DNA of 64,000 bases from Pelodera strongyloides (taxonomy: Eukaryota > Nematoda > Chromadorea > Rhabditida > Rhabditidae): NCBI GenBank assembly GCA_036852015.1, contig JAANDG010000350.1, positions 1 through 64,000 on the forward strand. The letters are read 5' to 3'. Numbering within the stretch: the first letter of the stretch is position 1; each line of letters opens with the position of its first letter. The translations under genes and the position numbers were made by a program. This document shows positions 1 through 11,546 of the stretch, one piece after another. A model generated the notes under the pieces. That model was not told the DNA's origin, ran no database searches, and was given only the letters and a program-made list of their open reading frames with translations.

Positions 1-1726
1 GTGAGACGAAAAAGTTTACGACGTTGTACAGAGGAAGTCAAGAAATAAGCGGTGAAAAACGTGATCTATGAAAGTGAGAACTCTTTTAGAAGGTTGCCAA
101 AGAGAAGGTAATAAACCTGTATACAGTAGTTGTGTACAGTACATTACACTTTCAAGCATTCATAAAGCAAAACTACGGTGATAGTACCTATCTTTAGGTC
201 CAAGACTTGTGGGGTGCAATACGAAATGGTAGTGGAAAAGTTTTGATTTTTGACGACTATGGTAGATCATTCGGTGTTTTCCGCAATGAAATTTTTTGGC
301 TGCTCGATGTTTTTATAGTTTGAAGTTTGTAAAAATGCGGTTTCAGTGAGTTACTTTGCCCAGTGTACCTAACTTTGCATTGTTCTAATGTCTCTTATTG
401 TCACTTTGTTTCCTATTCCATACCTATGCATACACCCCACCAAAGGTGTAAAAGTTGGTAGCTGGGTGAAACCGGCGGAGGTAAATCGGCTTCCAGAGAA
501 AATTGGATTCGGCTGATATAACCTCGTACTCTCTACCTTTATCTTTTTTTTCCTATGCTGCCTCCATGAGTTAACCTTTTCACCTGTAGAAGTCACACCT
601 TTTGTGTTTTAAAAGATCGGAAGCTTTTAGCCTTGTGCACACTGCACACCTTTCGCTCAGCGGCGCCATTCGGCACATCTTGCGCTCTCCAAGAACCTGT
701 CCTTATCATTGAGATCAAAAATAGCAGTGCCATTGATACGAAAAGCCAAAAAGTTTCGCGGCGCTTCCCCCTCTAGCCCTATCACTTGTGTGCCTCAATT
801 GTTCTGATAACATCTAGAACGATTAAGCTAACCTACCGTATTGGGTATTGCCTTAGTTCTACCAATAACTATGGCTCCAGGAACGACTTAAGTTGGGTTA
901 GTTTCTTTAAAGTTATATTTTCATGTATCGTGAATATTAAACGTCGGGCCCACGACCCATGGGAAGATAGGTACAATAAATTTACTTGCACAACTAGGAT
1001 GGTTTTTTGAATTATTTCTGGGAAAACTGCCCCCAAGATACTAATAACTTGTGAAGTTATGCCTCCCGGGAAACAAGAAGTTTGCCGGTGTATTGAGCTT
1101 CCATGTGGACAACTGCGATTGTTCTGTGTTATAGCTAACAATAAGTAAGCACGAACTTTATTTTTGTGAGAACCCCAATAAAAATCCCAAGTTCTAATGG
1201 CATGCGACGATGCGACTACGGTAGCACAATGGGGTTTTTCGTCCTTTGGTGTATACTATACGGTATACCTCAGCGATTTTTGAGGGTTATGATGCTTGTG
1301 GTTTAAAAACGGATCAGAAAACCGATATAAGATCTATGATAGAATCGTGGAGCGTAACAATATTTCAATATGTGAGCCAACGCATTGTGACTTCCTCTAG
1401 GAAACAAAGTGTCAGTCTGTCTGTCTGTGCTTTATACAATACCAGACGGCTGCGCCGCCTGAGGCCTGAGGCGACCTTCTAATACATTTTTGTTTCATAC
1501 ATACGTGAAACGTGGATTCAAAAGTGATTCAAAAAATTAGCATATGCTAAAATCCTCGCTTGAATGCTTCTTTTGTTGCTCTAGATTTGCATGTTCTTTG
1601 TATTTTAATCGAAGTACTTTGAGCGCCGCCGACGCGCCCGAACGATATACCACACACATTCCGTATATGCAGTGTTTTTTGGACCTTTGTGAGAGGGGTG
1701 CTCAGGATGTGAGATGGCTCAGTGTA
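1..1726. other. No gene recognised
   Basis: No exon chain with convincing splice sites or protein similarity was found on either strand. The short open frames here have no coding-like composition. The sequence is AT-rich and single-copy in appearance, running up to the TIR element that begins at 1727. Confidence 0.5.
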
Positions 1727-2615
1727 GAGTGGGGCCAAAACGGCTCAGGCAGCTCACGAGCCGGCTCGCCGAAGGGCGGCTCACGGGTTGAGCCGGCTCG
1801 CCTTTGACTCCCACACACGGCTCGGGGGGTGAGCCGGCTCGCGTCTGACCCGCCTTACGGCTCGGGGGGTGAGCCGGCTCGCGTCTGAACCGCCTTACGG
1901 CTCACAGGCTGAGCCGGCTCGCCTTCAACCCGAACACACGGCTCACCTGCGAACCGGCTCATGCTTGTTTATATAATTTATGAAAAAATTGCTTAAATCA
2001 ACAACCTAGTTTCAAAAACAAGTAAAATGTGAAAAATAAACGCGTGTAAACTAGTTTTGTCGGTAGTGTGCTACATATAAAGCAAAGTTCATAAACGCTA
2101 CACGATGGTGGAAAGCTACAGATGCCTAATTAAAGACAGAAAATAACTAGAAACAAAAATCATTATGATACGGAACTATTATGTTCACGGGAGAAACCAA
2201 AAAACAGCAAATAATCAATAAATAATGGGTGTGTCCAATATAGTTGTAAACGCTCATTATTTCGAACTCCGCCCTCAGTATGATGATTTTTGTGCATTGT
2301 AACCTTTGTACTAACAAAAAAATTACTTTTTGCTTGATTAAATAACGAAAATATTTTAATGTGAGCCGTACCCGCTTCTCTTTGAAAAGCGGCTCACTGC
2401 TCGAGCCGTGATCCGTTTCTTTTTGACTGCGGCTCGCGGCTCGAGCCGTGAGCCGTTTCTTTTTGACTGCGGCTCGCGGCTCGAGCCGTGAGCCGTTTCT
2501 TTTTGACTGCGGCTCGCGGCTCGAGCCGTATCCGCTCTCTGTTAGAAAGGCGGCTCGGCTCGAAAAGAGACGGCTCGCGAGCCGGCTCGCAAAATGAGCC
2601 GTTTTGGCCCCACTC
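1727..2615. mobile_element. 889-bp TIR element with GAGCCG subterminal repeats
   Basis: The two ends are inverted copies of about 21 bp (GAGTGGGGCCAAAACGGCTC), each flanked by TA (1725-1726 and 2616-2617), which would be a TA target duplication. Inside each end lies a block of tandem and inverted repeats rich in GAGCCG/CGGCTC: about 1740-1950 on the left with units of roughly 50 bp, and about 2360-2595 on the right with units of roughly 57 bp. The centre (about 1960-2350) is AT-rich and has no ORF. This is a non-autonomous DNA transposon. The superfamily is not certain; a TA target fits Tc1/mariner-like or related enzymes. Confidence 0.75.
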
Positions 2616-3040
2616 TAGAGCGTGTATGGGAACATGCACTACTGAACCAATATTACTTCCTGGGCGTAACGCACATCATCCAAACACACACTCAATCAAA
2701 CAAACAAACAAACAAAGCTCCCAACTTTATATAATAAGATAATTTATTCCTTCTTTTTAAATATAAACGGTTTTTAATTGAAATATTTAACCCAAACCTA
2801 ATTAGATTAAACTAGTACGAAATGCCTACAATAAATATGAACTATTTGATGGCAACCTTCTAATTATAAGCTAGATTAGCATGCTTCAAACGCAGAATAT
2901 TTACAAACATTTTTCAAAAAAGGGATCACTTCAAATAATCTTCTTTTTATTCTTGACATCGATTGCAAGCTTGCGATGCAATAGTGCAGTATGCGCTCGA
3001 AGCGTGAATGCAGAATGCGTTTTGCAGTGACCTCCTCACT

Positions 3041-3461
3041 TTAAAGGATTGCAGTCACTTCAAATTCGCCTTTTTACTTCAATTATCCATAAACATGAAA
3101 AAGCACCTAAAAAAATACCATTCCGGTGTCAATTTACTGAAAAATAAACCCAGGGAAAGAAATCCCCTCGGTTGCGTTCTAATTACGTACAGTATGACAA
3201 CGACAACTGAGGCAGTAGAGCAAACACTTTTCCTCTTCCCCGGTTTTTCTTTGTTTTGCCATCATTGGCAACCGGCCAAGTCCCGTTGCGATTTAGAAAA
3301 CACCCCATTTTGTCAAAAATCAGAACTCAACACAAGGGATTTCTTTCCCTGTGATAAATGTTCCGGAAATCGGTATTGGAAAGGTATTTTTTTAAGTATC
3401 TTTTTATATTTATTGATAAGTGAAGTAAAAATGCGAAATTGAAGTGACTGCGATCCTTTAA
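3041..3461. mobile_element. TTAA-bounded palindromic MITE, family B
   Basis: Starts TTAAAGGATTGCAGTCACTT and ends with the inverted copy GAAGTGACTGCGATCCTTTAA (one base longer than shown above because the target TTAA is shared). The interior is also loosely palindromic. A second copy with the same ends lies at 51637-52076. A TTAA boundary is typical of piggyBac-type mobilisation. Confidence 0.75.
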
Positions 3462-3626
3462 GCGAAATACCAGTCGATTTTTGAAACACGTGGGCTGAAT
3501 TCTTACGTATTTATGCTAATTTGCACGAATTTAACTCGATTTTTTATTCTAATTTATGTTCATTTGCATAAGATGCATGCTGGTGCACTCTATGTGTTTC
3601 AAAAGCCGGCCGATATTTCGCTTTAA
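3458..3626. mobile_element. TTAA-bounded palindromic MITE, family A
   Basis: Both ends read TTAA-AGCGAAATACC inward, followed by GATTTTTGAAAC-type sequence. It shares its left TTAA (3458-3461) with the right end of the family-B element, so the two elements abut with no spacer. The right end lies 35 bp from the stop codon of the neighbouring secreted-protein gene, probably in its 3' UTR or just beyond. Confidence 0.75.
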
Positions 3627-3660
3627 AAGTTTGAATACTTCAAAAATAAATATTCTAATT

Positions 3661-5516
3661 TTAATCGTAGTCGTCGGGAATGTCGAAAAACTGTCCGATA
3701 CTTGGGAAATGCAACGTTGACATTCCGTCGGTTCCTCCGGTTCCTGCAGCCGGGACAGCCCAATGCTTGCCCCATTGAAGCTGAATTTACAGTAATTAGA
3801 ATACTGTAGTTTGCAGATTAGAAATTAATGGTTTATTGGTACTTAGAAGCAACACATATAATAAGTACTAAACGGTACTTTCCTGCCTCACTGATAGCCT
3901 ATCAAGAAATAAGATTTTTGCCGTTTGTTGGCTAATTGTATGCTAATTGTAAGCTAATTGTAAGAGTTCATGCAACTCTGCCAGCTAAAGCTCCTTCCAT
4001 TTACTAACTTTATTTTTCACGAACCGGGATGAATATATACTCCTGGTTGTCTCGATAAAATAAAATGAAATAAAGCAAAATTCTTATCACCTGTCCATGG
4101 AGCCAATCAACGCCAACGGAATCTGGATGATACCAATACTTGTTCGGATGGTCTCTGTTATGAGGATTATCAGGATTTGGCTCCCAAAGACCTGTGAAAA
4201 TTCTTTCATGACAAAACTTTTCGTAGCCTCTCTTTGTTGTGATCCGATTGAAGGTATTTTCCTCAACAGCACATACGCCACGCACATACAAACACATATA
4301 CACGCACGCACGCACGCACGCACATACGCACGCACGCACGCACACACGAACACACAGATGCACGAGTTTTCACATCACCAGACAATAGCTCGGTCAACTG
4401 GCATCGAATCAATCTTCATACGCAATAAAAAAGTTAACCGCCCACCAGGTTTCGTGAAAGGACTCCTTGACCTGGGCCGGTAGAACTGGCCGCGAGCGTC
4501 GGTATACTTATCGAAATCGTTAAACGCGTCTCTTGTCTCTCGGTCTGCATGGACGGGCTCGTCTGCGAGAGTGTGGGCTCCGCTACAATTACAGAAAAAG
4601 ATAAAGTGTACCCAGTTTATCAACCGAAATCCACGGAAACGGTGTAAGGGTGCTCCTGAGCAAGACATCATGGCCATTGGGCCTCCTGGTGGCCAATCTA
4701 CTAGGGAGGCTGATTTTTATCCGCGTTACGCCTTTGATGGGATGTGACCGCCTGGGACGGGAATCGAACCCGCAACAACTACTCACATAATTACCCACGC
4801 TTCCTGCAGATAAGAAAGAACTACAGAGCCTGACGAAGAGAATTCCGACCGATCTGTTTCATTTCAACTTCCATGTTTCGACAAGCTCACCTTGCTTTAG
4901 TGATTTGATACGAAGATGGATCTGGTGGTACAATCCACACTTGTTCTCTATTCTTCTTTCCTGTCTGCGTCTCTGATTGTGCCGGAAGAAAACCCTCTTT
5001 CCTGCTCTTCTCTCCCGTCTGCGTCTCCGAAGGTTCATCATTCCACTCAAGTAACTCTACTGTATCTTCATTGAGAGCACGCTTCTTTTGCAGACGAGAT
5101 TCCAAAATATCTCGAAATCGGGATAAATCCACATCTAAAATACAAGTTTCAACGGAGAATTCCTGCTTTATAGTTCGCGAATTAGACCGGTAACAAAGTG
5201 AACTTGACTGAGTGAAAAATGAATGCCTCAGAGCGGGGAGCACCCAAAAGGAATGCTACTTCAGCTAACGTAGCGCATCTTCGGAAAATACGAGTGCTGT
5301 TTGTCTTGAACCTGGGTTCTAGTGGCATCATATTGTAACTTTCTATCTTCAACCGTCACTGCACATGACAAATAGGATTCAATTCAAGCTTGAGCTTATT
5401 GTTAGGTGTGTTCTTTGGACTGGACATACCAAATCCTTACCGGCCGAACAAAATTAAACGATACCTCGTGCTTCCAACACTTGGGCGAAAATTAGCAAGA
5501 ATATAAGAGGTAGCAT
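3661..5516 (-). CDS. Small secreted protein of unknown family, tandem copy 1
   Basis: Five exons on the minus strand: 5465-5516, 4891-5134, 4446-4582, 4091-4191 and 3661-3780, 654 nt in all, coding 217 aa. Exon 1 is almost exactly a signal peptide (MLPLIFLLIFAQVLEA), so the product should be secreted. The mature part starts with a charged stretch (DVDLSRFRDILESRLQKKR), continues with a Ser/Glu/Thr-rich segment containing SETQTG twice, then VWIVPPDPSSYQI, and ends with Trp/Pro/His-rich modules (LWEPNPDNPHNRDHPN, WYHPDSVGVDWL) and the acidic tail FDIPDDYD. I do not recognise the family or any catalytic motif. All splice phases close and the exon structure equals that of the downstream-numbered paralogue at 7590-10456. 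Intron 2 carries a microsatellite-free SINE B-box remnant (about 4760) and intron 3 a CA/GCAC tract (4268-4350). Confidence 0.85.
4268..4350. repeat. CA/CGCA microsatellite
   Basis: Run of ACACAT, ACGC and CACG units in an intron of the secreted-protein gene. On the minus strand it produces spurious Cys/Val/Arg-rich open frames. Confidence 0.85.
4730..4800 (-). repeat. tRNA-derived SINE fragment
   Basis: On the minus strand a good RNA polymerase III B-box (GGGTTCGATTCCC, about 4759-4771) follows an A-box-like stretch. The acceptor stem does not close, so it is read as a SINE or tRNA relic in an intron rather than a functional tRNA. Confidence 0.5.
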
Positions 5517-5545
5517 ATTTGGCAACCTTCAAAGGTTCCCCTCTG

Positions 5546-5660
5546 GTTAAATAGTGGGGTGGTGAAATGGAAAGCGGTGTGGCAAAACTTTTCACCTTTT
5601 AGACAAACCGCGATGTCTTTTATCAGTCCTCAGGTGATAGGTGGCAAGTCAGCAAGTGAT
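5546..5660 (-). promoter_or_regulatory. Promoter of secreted gene copy 1: TATA-like box, GATA site, E-box
   Basis: On the minus strand CTATTTAA (5547-5554) lies 31 nt before the ATG at 5516. A 29-bp block at 5620-5648 is identical to 10546-10574 in the paralogue. It contains ACTGATAA, the consensus for intestinal GATA factors such as ELT-2 of C. elegans, and an adjoining CACCTG E-box next to a second TATCA motif. A short GGCAACCTT...AAGGTTC block just upstream of the ATG is shared as well. Gut expression is an inference from the GATA site. Confidence 0.6.
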
Positions 5661-7589
5661 ATGATACCGATGTGCCCCCTACGGCACTTTTTGAAATCGA
5701 GGTCGCGTGTCGCGTGTATGGCAATGTCAAAATGAAATTTGAATGTTTGCTCCTCGACCCTGACGTTTATAAGTCATGTGCAACTTTTTTAAGGAGCAAG
5801 TGCATTTTTGGTGCCGTATATAACCCTAGAAGAGCGACGTTAGAACGAATTTTCTCCTTTGGTTAAACAATATTTAGTAAGTTAAATATATATATGAATA
5901 AATTTTTAAATATATGAATATGAATATATGAATATATACGCTATATCCTTGTTAAGGGTAAGTAAAATCCCTCATCGTAATCACACAACGATCCCAAATA
6001 GTAAAAATTCGTAACCCGTGTGTTTTGGCAGATGATTTAACCTAGAAAAGTCCATTTGCTGACTGTCCTGTTTCGCAATAGTTTTGCTAAGTAAGTATCC
6101 TATATATTAAGTTGGTTTGTTAGTTAGTTTATCAAGAAAGTCAGAAGGATTATAATTCTTACTCCATTTTTTCCCAAATCTTATGTGTTTTAAACGATCA
6201 CAAACATTTTCCGCTCACTTTCTGCCAGTCTTACGAGCTCTAAGATCAGGTTTATAGCATTGCCCTTGCGGCAAAAGCCAAAAACTTCTGCGTAGCAATT
6301 TTCGTTCCCTCGGCCGACCATGAATTGCAACGTTAACATCAAGAACGACTATTTAAGCTATTCACAAACCAGCCGCCGAACGCCTTAGCAGCACCTATTT
6401 CTGCTGTTACTCGTAGCAATAATAGAATAGAAATTAAACACGACGTAGATTGGCGCTGTTTACCAGTTAGGTATTATATTACCAGTAAAAGTAAAGATTC
6501 ACATCATTTTTTTCATGTGAGATATTATCTTACCAGAAAACAGCCACACCAGTAACACGTAGGTTCCAGAACTCCGGCATGACGCATACCGCAGTGTGCA
6601 TCGTAGGTACGCGTGCGTTTTTTTATATCTTCAACCTTATAGAGCATTCATTTTGAATAACCCTTTCTTCCGGATAACTATATATTATATTCTCTGCTCT
6701 CGCATACAAGTCTTTTCTTTTTTAGCTCCGTACTTATTCATGACTAAATATTATTTTTAATAAAATTTGCAACTAGTTTTTTTAACTGTCTAGGGTAGCT
6801 GCCCATCTACTGTAAAGTTTTTTCAATGCTTCAAGAACGTGAACCTTTATTCAAGGGAGTTCAACTTCATTATCAGCACGGCCATATGCTGGAAAATTAC
6901 TAGGGTTACGGTGCGTATTGGTTCGAGGACAAAATTTTTCGGCATCATTTTACTCGCTGTTGCCGCATTTCTTGCAAACATTTTCCCAACACTATGCGTT
7001 ATAAATTAGGGAGATAATAAAAACACAACGTATACATAAGAGCCAAAACGGTGACCGAAAAACGTAACTTCGCACGAAATTTCCGACTTCCAATGCTCCT
7101 TCCGAAACTGCTACATTGACCTACCGGGAGCACGTTATAAGACCACCAATCATATAAGACTACCAATCACACATGTCCACCAACATTTGTGAAATATTCA
7201 CCGTCTCACGATTCTCGAGTGTTTCTCTTCATCTAAATCACTAATTGACTTGAATACTTCATTGGATGCACCAACAATTTTTTATGCAGTTTTATTCCGT
7301 CTTTATTTTAAAAAAGACTCTGTTAAACAATCACAACCGGAGATTTCATCTACCACCCAAAATACGAACCTAATAATAAGTTTCAACTATTGAAAGCATT
7401 GACCACAACACATAATTGACATATAATGTTAATACATGTGCTAGAGTTAGACTGCCGTTATGTACAGATAATTTTAGGGCGAACATTAAAATTCTCATTG
7501 AACTCTGCAAACTTCAACTCTTACGCACTTAGTAATGTACAGATATGAAAGGTAAGTAGTAAGATAAATAATTGAGGGCTTGTCATTAT
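5661..7589. other. Intergenic, no gene recognised
   Basis: AT-rich sequence between the two tandem genes. A SINE-c tail-like segment is visible near 6830-6870 (shared with 58430 and 18976). Nothing else could be supported. Confidence 0.5.
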
Positions 7590-10456
7590 TTAATCGTAGT
7601 CGTCAGGAATGTTGAAGAACTGTCCGATACTTGGGAAATGCAAAGTAGACATTCCGTCCGTTCCTCCGGTTCCTACGGCCGGCACAGCCCAATGCTTGCC
7701 CCATTGAAGCTGAAATTACAGTAATTAGAATACTGTAGTTTGCAAATTAGAATTTACTATTTACGTTATATTACTAATTAGAAGTAAAACATACCACAAG
7801 AACTAAACGGCACTTTCATCAAAATGATTAAAAAAACACCTCGGTGAGGAATACAGAGGCCATATGCGACACTCAATTTTACTGTCTTTTTCCCTGCGAC
7901 TCTCACGTTCGAATGACATTTTCCCCTCCCCATTCCCCGAGGGAATCGAGTGGTGAATCTTCAGGAGCGATACCTCAGCGTCTTAAACGGAGTAGTCTGC
8001 CTCATGACCTATGCGCTATGCACTATGTTCTCAAGTAGTAACTGCGCTTCGTAAGCTCCACCGAAGGGATGTCATAAGTCTTTGACGTCACATCGCTTAA
8101 CGGCATGATGCGTTCATGACGTAGTTGCGACCTGTACTGTTGGCGCAAACAATTGGTCAGCACTGGTCAAGGTAAGCAAGGTAAGATTTAAGATTACTTA
8201 TTGTTAGCTTACTCCCTAGCTCAGTATTCAAATGTACCCAGAAATTGTTATGATCCTGAGAATTTTCTTTGTTTTATCCCATTAGTAAACCCCATTATGA
8301 CTGTGGTTTAGTTTCGTTTCTATCGTTTGTTATGTTCCTAAAAGTAAAAATAATTAAAAGTCCTAAAAGTAAAAATCTTCTTCTACTCACCTGTCCATTG
8401 AGCCAATCCACACCAACGGAGTCAGGATGATACCAATACACGTTCGGATGATCTCTGTTATGAGGATTGTCCGGATTTGGCTCCCAAAGACCTGTAATAA
8501 TGTTTTTGAAAAAAATGGACAACTCTAGACTTTCGAATGTGCCACTAATGGACAGGTGGCGCAGTGGTTTAATTTAAAGCCGGCCGGAACAACCGAATTC
8601 TTACGTATTTATGCTAATTTGCTCGAATTTAGCTCGATGTTTTATTTTAATTTATGCTCATTTGCATAATCTTCAGAAGAATGCTGTTGTACTTTGTAAC
8701 TTTGTACTTGATGTGTTTCAAAAATCGGCCGGTATTTCGCTTTCAGGTGTTGTCTAGGCGCTGCTAGGACAGCGGTACGTCGATTTGACTTCCACGAAAT
8801 CACACGAAAACTTAATCGGAAAGAGAAACGCTTTCGGGCGGTTTTCAGTGTGAAAGGACTGAAACCGCATGGACTGGATTGACGCACGCTGCTTTTCGTT
8901 TGATCGCGTGCAATCCACGCACACACATTCGTTATGTTAACTTTGTGGTGAACATTCAACATAAGGAACTGAAGATTGGTACACACACACACAAACACAC
9001 ACACACATGCACACACATACATGCACACACGCACATGCATACGCACACACATACACGTTACGCTAAGAGCTCACCAGGTTTCGTGAAAGGACTCCTCGAC
9101 CTCGGCCGATAGAACTGCCCATGCGTGTCCGTGTACTTATCGAAATCGGTAAAAGCGTTTCCAGATGATGGTCCGTCGGCCAGCGTATGAGCTCCGCTAA
9201 AATTTTGTATTTTTCAAATGCGTTAATTTTACCAATAAATGTTTTTAAAGTACGATATATCTGGAAAGAGTTTAAGTTCGGTCTCTGAATCGGCTGTGCA
9301 TTTTTTATCGAATTGTTGTGCATTTTTTATCGAATTGTTTACTAATTTATATTTAGTATGTGTTTTTCTAAGAGAAGCCTCTTTGTCTTTCACGGGTAAG
9401 AAAAAGCAATAAAGTTGATAGGAAAGGATAAAAAAAAAATTCAACTATTTTTGAGGGAAACACTACGGTACAGGAATTTGGGTTCGCAATACAATTCTGA
9501 GATCCGCGCTTCACTGAAAGTTCACCTGGCTTTAGCAATCTGATACGATGTTGGATCTGGCGGCACTATCCATACTTGTTCACTATTCTTCTTTACTGTC
9601 TGCGTCTCTGCGGGGATAACTGTAATACCCTCGTCTCTGTTTTTCTCTATCATCTGCGTCTCCGAAGGTTCATCATTCCACTCGAGGAAATCTACTGTAT
9701 TTTCATTCAAAGCACGTTTCTTCTGTAGTCGTGAGGCCAGAATATCCCGAAACCGTGATAAATCCACTTCTGAAAGGTTTTAGGTAAACTAGTGAAGGAA
9801 CAGTTAGAACAGTTGACAAGCTATCTAATGGTAATACATGATACACCTTTCCATTTTTCTTTTACCCGATTGCTAATCGACTATAGTACAAATGGTTTCG
9901 TTATCCTTTGTTAGCGCGATAGCGCTAACATAGTTTGGGTTTGATCCGAGAGCCCTTTTTTCCAGTTTTTATATACATATGTATGTACATTGCCTTCTCT
10001 TCATCATATTATTTGATGCACACCTCGGTGTTATTTAATAAATAAATAAATAAATAAAGCCCCGTTGACAAATTCGACCTGTGACCTGAAAAACACTTGA
10101 CCTGAAAATTCGTATGTTACTCCGAACTTATAAGGCTGTGTGTTGGCTCATTTAAATTACATCATATGTGCATTTAAATTACAACAAAAAAAACCATGCT
10201 CGATTTTTTTTTGCTCGATGGGCGCAGATTACATATACAAAACCACTATTGCCCAATAATACGGTACTTTCGATGCACCCAATTTGAATGTTTCTAGTTT
10301 GCATCACTTTTATTCATAGCCATGTTATGATCTTAGAAATGAATCTATGCTACACTTTGTAATGATTCATAAAGATAAATACAAAAAAAAAAAACACTAT
10401 GCACCTGTTGCCTCCAATAAATGTGCGAATATCAATAAGAATATAACAGGTAACAT
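7590..10456 (-). CDS. Small secreted protein of unknown family, tandem copy 2
   Basis: Five minus-strand exons: 10405-10456, 9526-9769, 9075-9196, 8391-8491 and 7590-7709 (639 nt, 212 aa). Exons 1, 2, 4 and 5 have exactly the same length as in the copy at 3661-5516; exon 3 is 15 nt shorter. Signal peptide MLPVIFLLIFAHLLEA forms exon 1. Shared modules are VDLSRFRDIL, VWIVPPDP, FYRPRSRSPFTKPG, LWEPNPDNPHNRDHPN, WYHPDSVGVDWLNGQ and LQWGKHWAVPA, with the tail ending DDYD. The repeat region between exon-2 modules differs most, suggesting a linker under weak constraint. A secreted, possibly gut-expressed protein; function unknown. Introns hold a family-A MITE and a CA microsatellite. Confidence 0.85.
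7846..7966. mobile_element. Diverged copy of the GAGGCCATA palindromic MITE
   Basis: Shares the GAGGCCATA end, the central CTTTTTCTCTGCG-like and CCCGAGGGAATCG segments with the clearer copies at 34858-34989 and 48476-48608. The right end has decayed. Lies in the last intron of secreted gene copy 2. Confidence 0.5.
8574..8744. mobile_element. MITE family A, in intron
   Basis: Left end TTAAAGCCGGCCGG is degraded; right end GGCCGGTATTTCGCTTT matches family A. The interior contains the characteristic CTTACGTATTTATGC and ATTTATGCTCATTTGCAT segments. Sits in intron 3 of secreted gene copy 2. Confidence 0.65.
8980..9058. repeat. CA microsatellite
   Basis: ACAC/ACAT/GCAC run in an intron immediately next to the exon that ends at 9075. 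Confidence 0.9.
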
Positions 10457-10479
10457 GGCAGGCAACCTTTGAAGGTTCT

Positions 10480-10580
10480 CCTCTCTAGTTAAATAGTCGT
10501 GTAAGGGAAAGAAAGCTGTTTCGTTAAGCTTTGCCGTTTGACTGATTATCAGTCCTCAGGTGATAGGTGGCAAGGTCTTA
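10480..10580 (-). promoter_or_regulatory. Promoter of secreted gene copy 2: TATA-like box, GATA site, E-box
   Basis: CTATTTAA (10489-10496) lies 33 nt before the ATG at 10456. The 29-bp block 10546-10574 is identical to 5620-5648, with TGATAA plus CACCTG; here the GATA site is part of a palindrome, ACTGATAATCAGT. The TATA-to-ATG distance leaves room for only a very short 5' leader. Confidence 0.6.
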
Positions 10581-10789
10581 TACGATTTGACTGCAATGCC
10601 TTGGCGACGGCTTTTTTAGCCCGAGGTCAGCTAAACGTCTATGGCTGTGGCAATGCCAACATGAAAATTTGCCCTTTTTAAAGGTTATTGCACTATTATT
10701 AAGATAATTGACAACAATACAATTGATGGATTATATATGAAGCAATTGGAAGAACGGGTGGAAAAAAGAGTGGAAACAAACCAAATGTT

Positions 10790-11050
10790 TTAAAGCGAAA
10801 TACCAGCCGGTTTTTGAAACGCATCGTAGACAGCTGATTTCTTACGTATTTATGCACAGTTGCTCGAATTTAACTCAATTTTTTATTCTAATTTATGTTC
10901 ATTTGCATAAGCTGCATATTGAACAATATTGAACAATTCATTGAACAATTTAACTCGATTTGTTATTCTAATTTACGTTCATTTGCATAAGCTGCATAAG
11001 AATGCTGATTACTCGATGTATTTCAAAAACCTGCCGGTATTTCGCTTTAA
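10790..11050. mobile_element. MITE family A with internal duplication
   Basis: TTAAAGCGAAATACCAGCC to GGTATTTCGCTTTAA. The interior segment AACTCGATTT...CATTTGCATAAGC occurs twice in tandem with ATTGAACAAT units between, making this copy longer (261 bp) than its relatives. Confidence 0.8.
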
Positions 11051-11546
11051 AGATTAAATAAAGAACTGACTGTCTATCGATCTTAGACAATTTTACTACA
11101 CGTTTAACATTCAAAGTCGATGACGGGAATTATATTTTCCACCGGGTATGTTTTGAACAGAAGTTGAATTACAAAAATGAATTTTTTGTACAACGCATTA
11201 TTTGACTTTTCCTTTATTTTCAACGATATTATTGGATAGTAAAAAGATTTCGTATTGTACATTGAGCAATATTCATAATATTTTTTGTGGTCAGATACCA
11301 TCTTCACTCTTCGTTTTTTTCCTTGAAAGCTCAGCTCCACCAATTATGACATATGTAAAATAAGATGTTACTAAAGGCTGCGAAAACCAAACAACGAAAC
11401 TGAAAGTCCCCTTCCTCATCCAAATCGGGTTCCTTTGAGTAATTGGTGACCTCCGCTCCGTATGCCTATGTCAGAAACACTCACGAGCTTTTCTTTTCAA
11501 TGCTCAATGTTTTCTTCTAGGTATAGCTATAATTTCCTCAAACCAT

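Noticed and set aside
2394..2742. Arg/Ser-rich open frames on both strands
   Set aside because: They are translations of the GAGCCG repeats of the TIR element.
4010..4363. Cys/Val-rich minus-strand open frames near 4.1-4.36 kb
   Set aside because: They are produced by the CA microsatellite joined to the true exon at 4091-4191, which is spliced instead.
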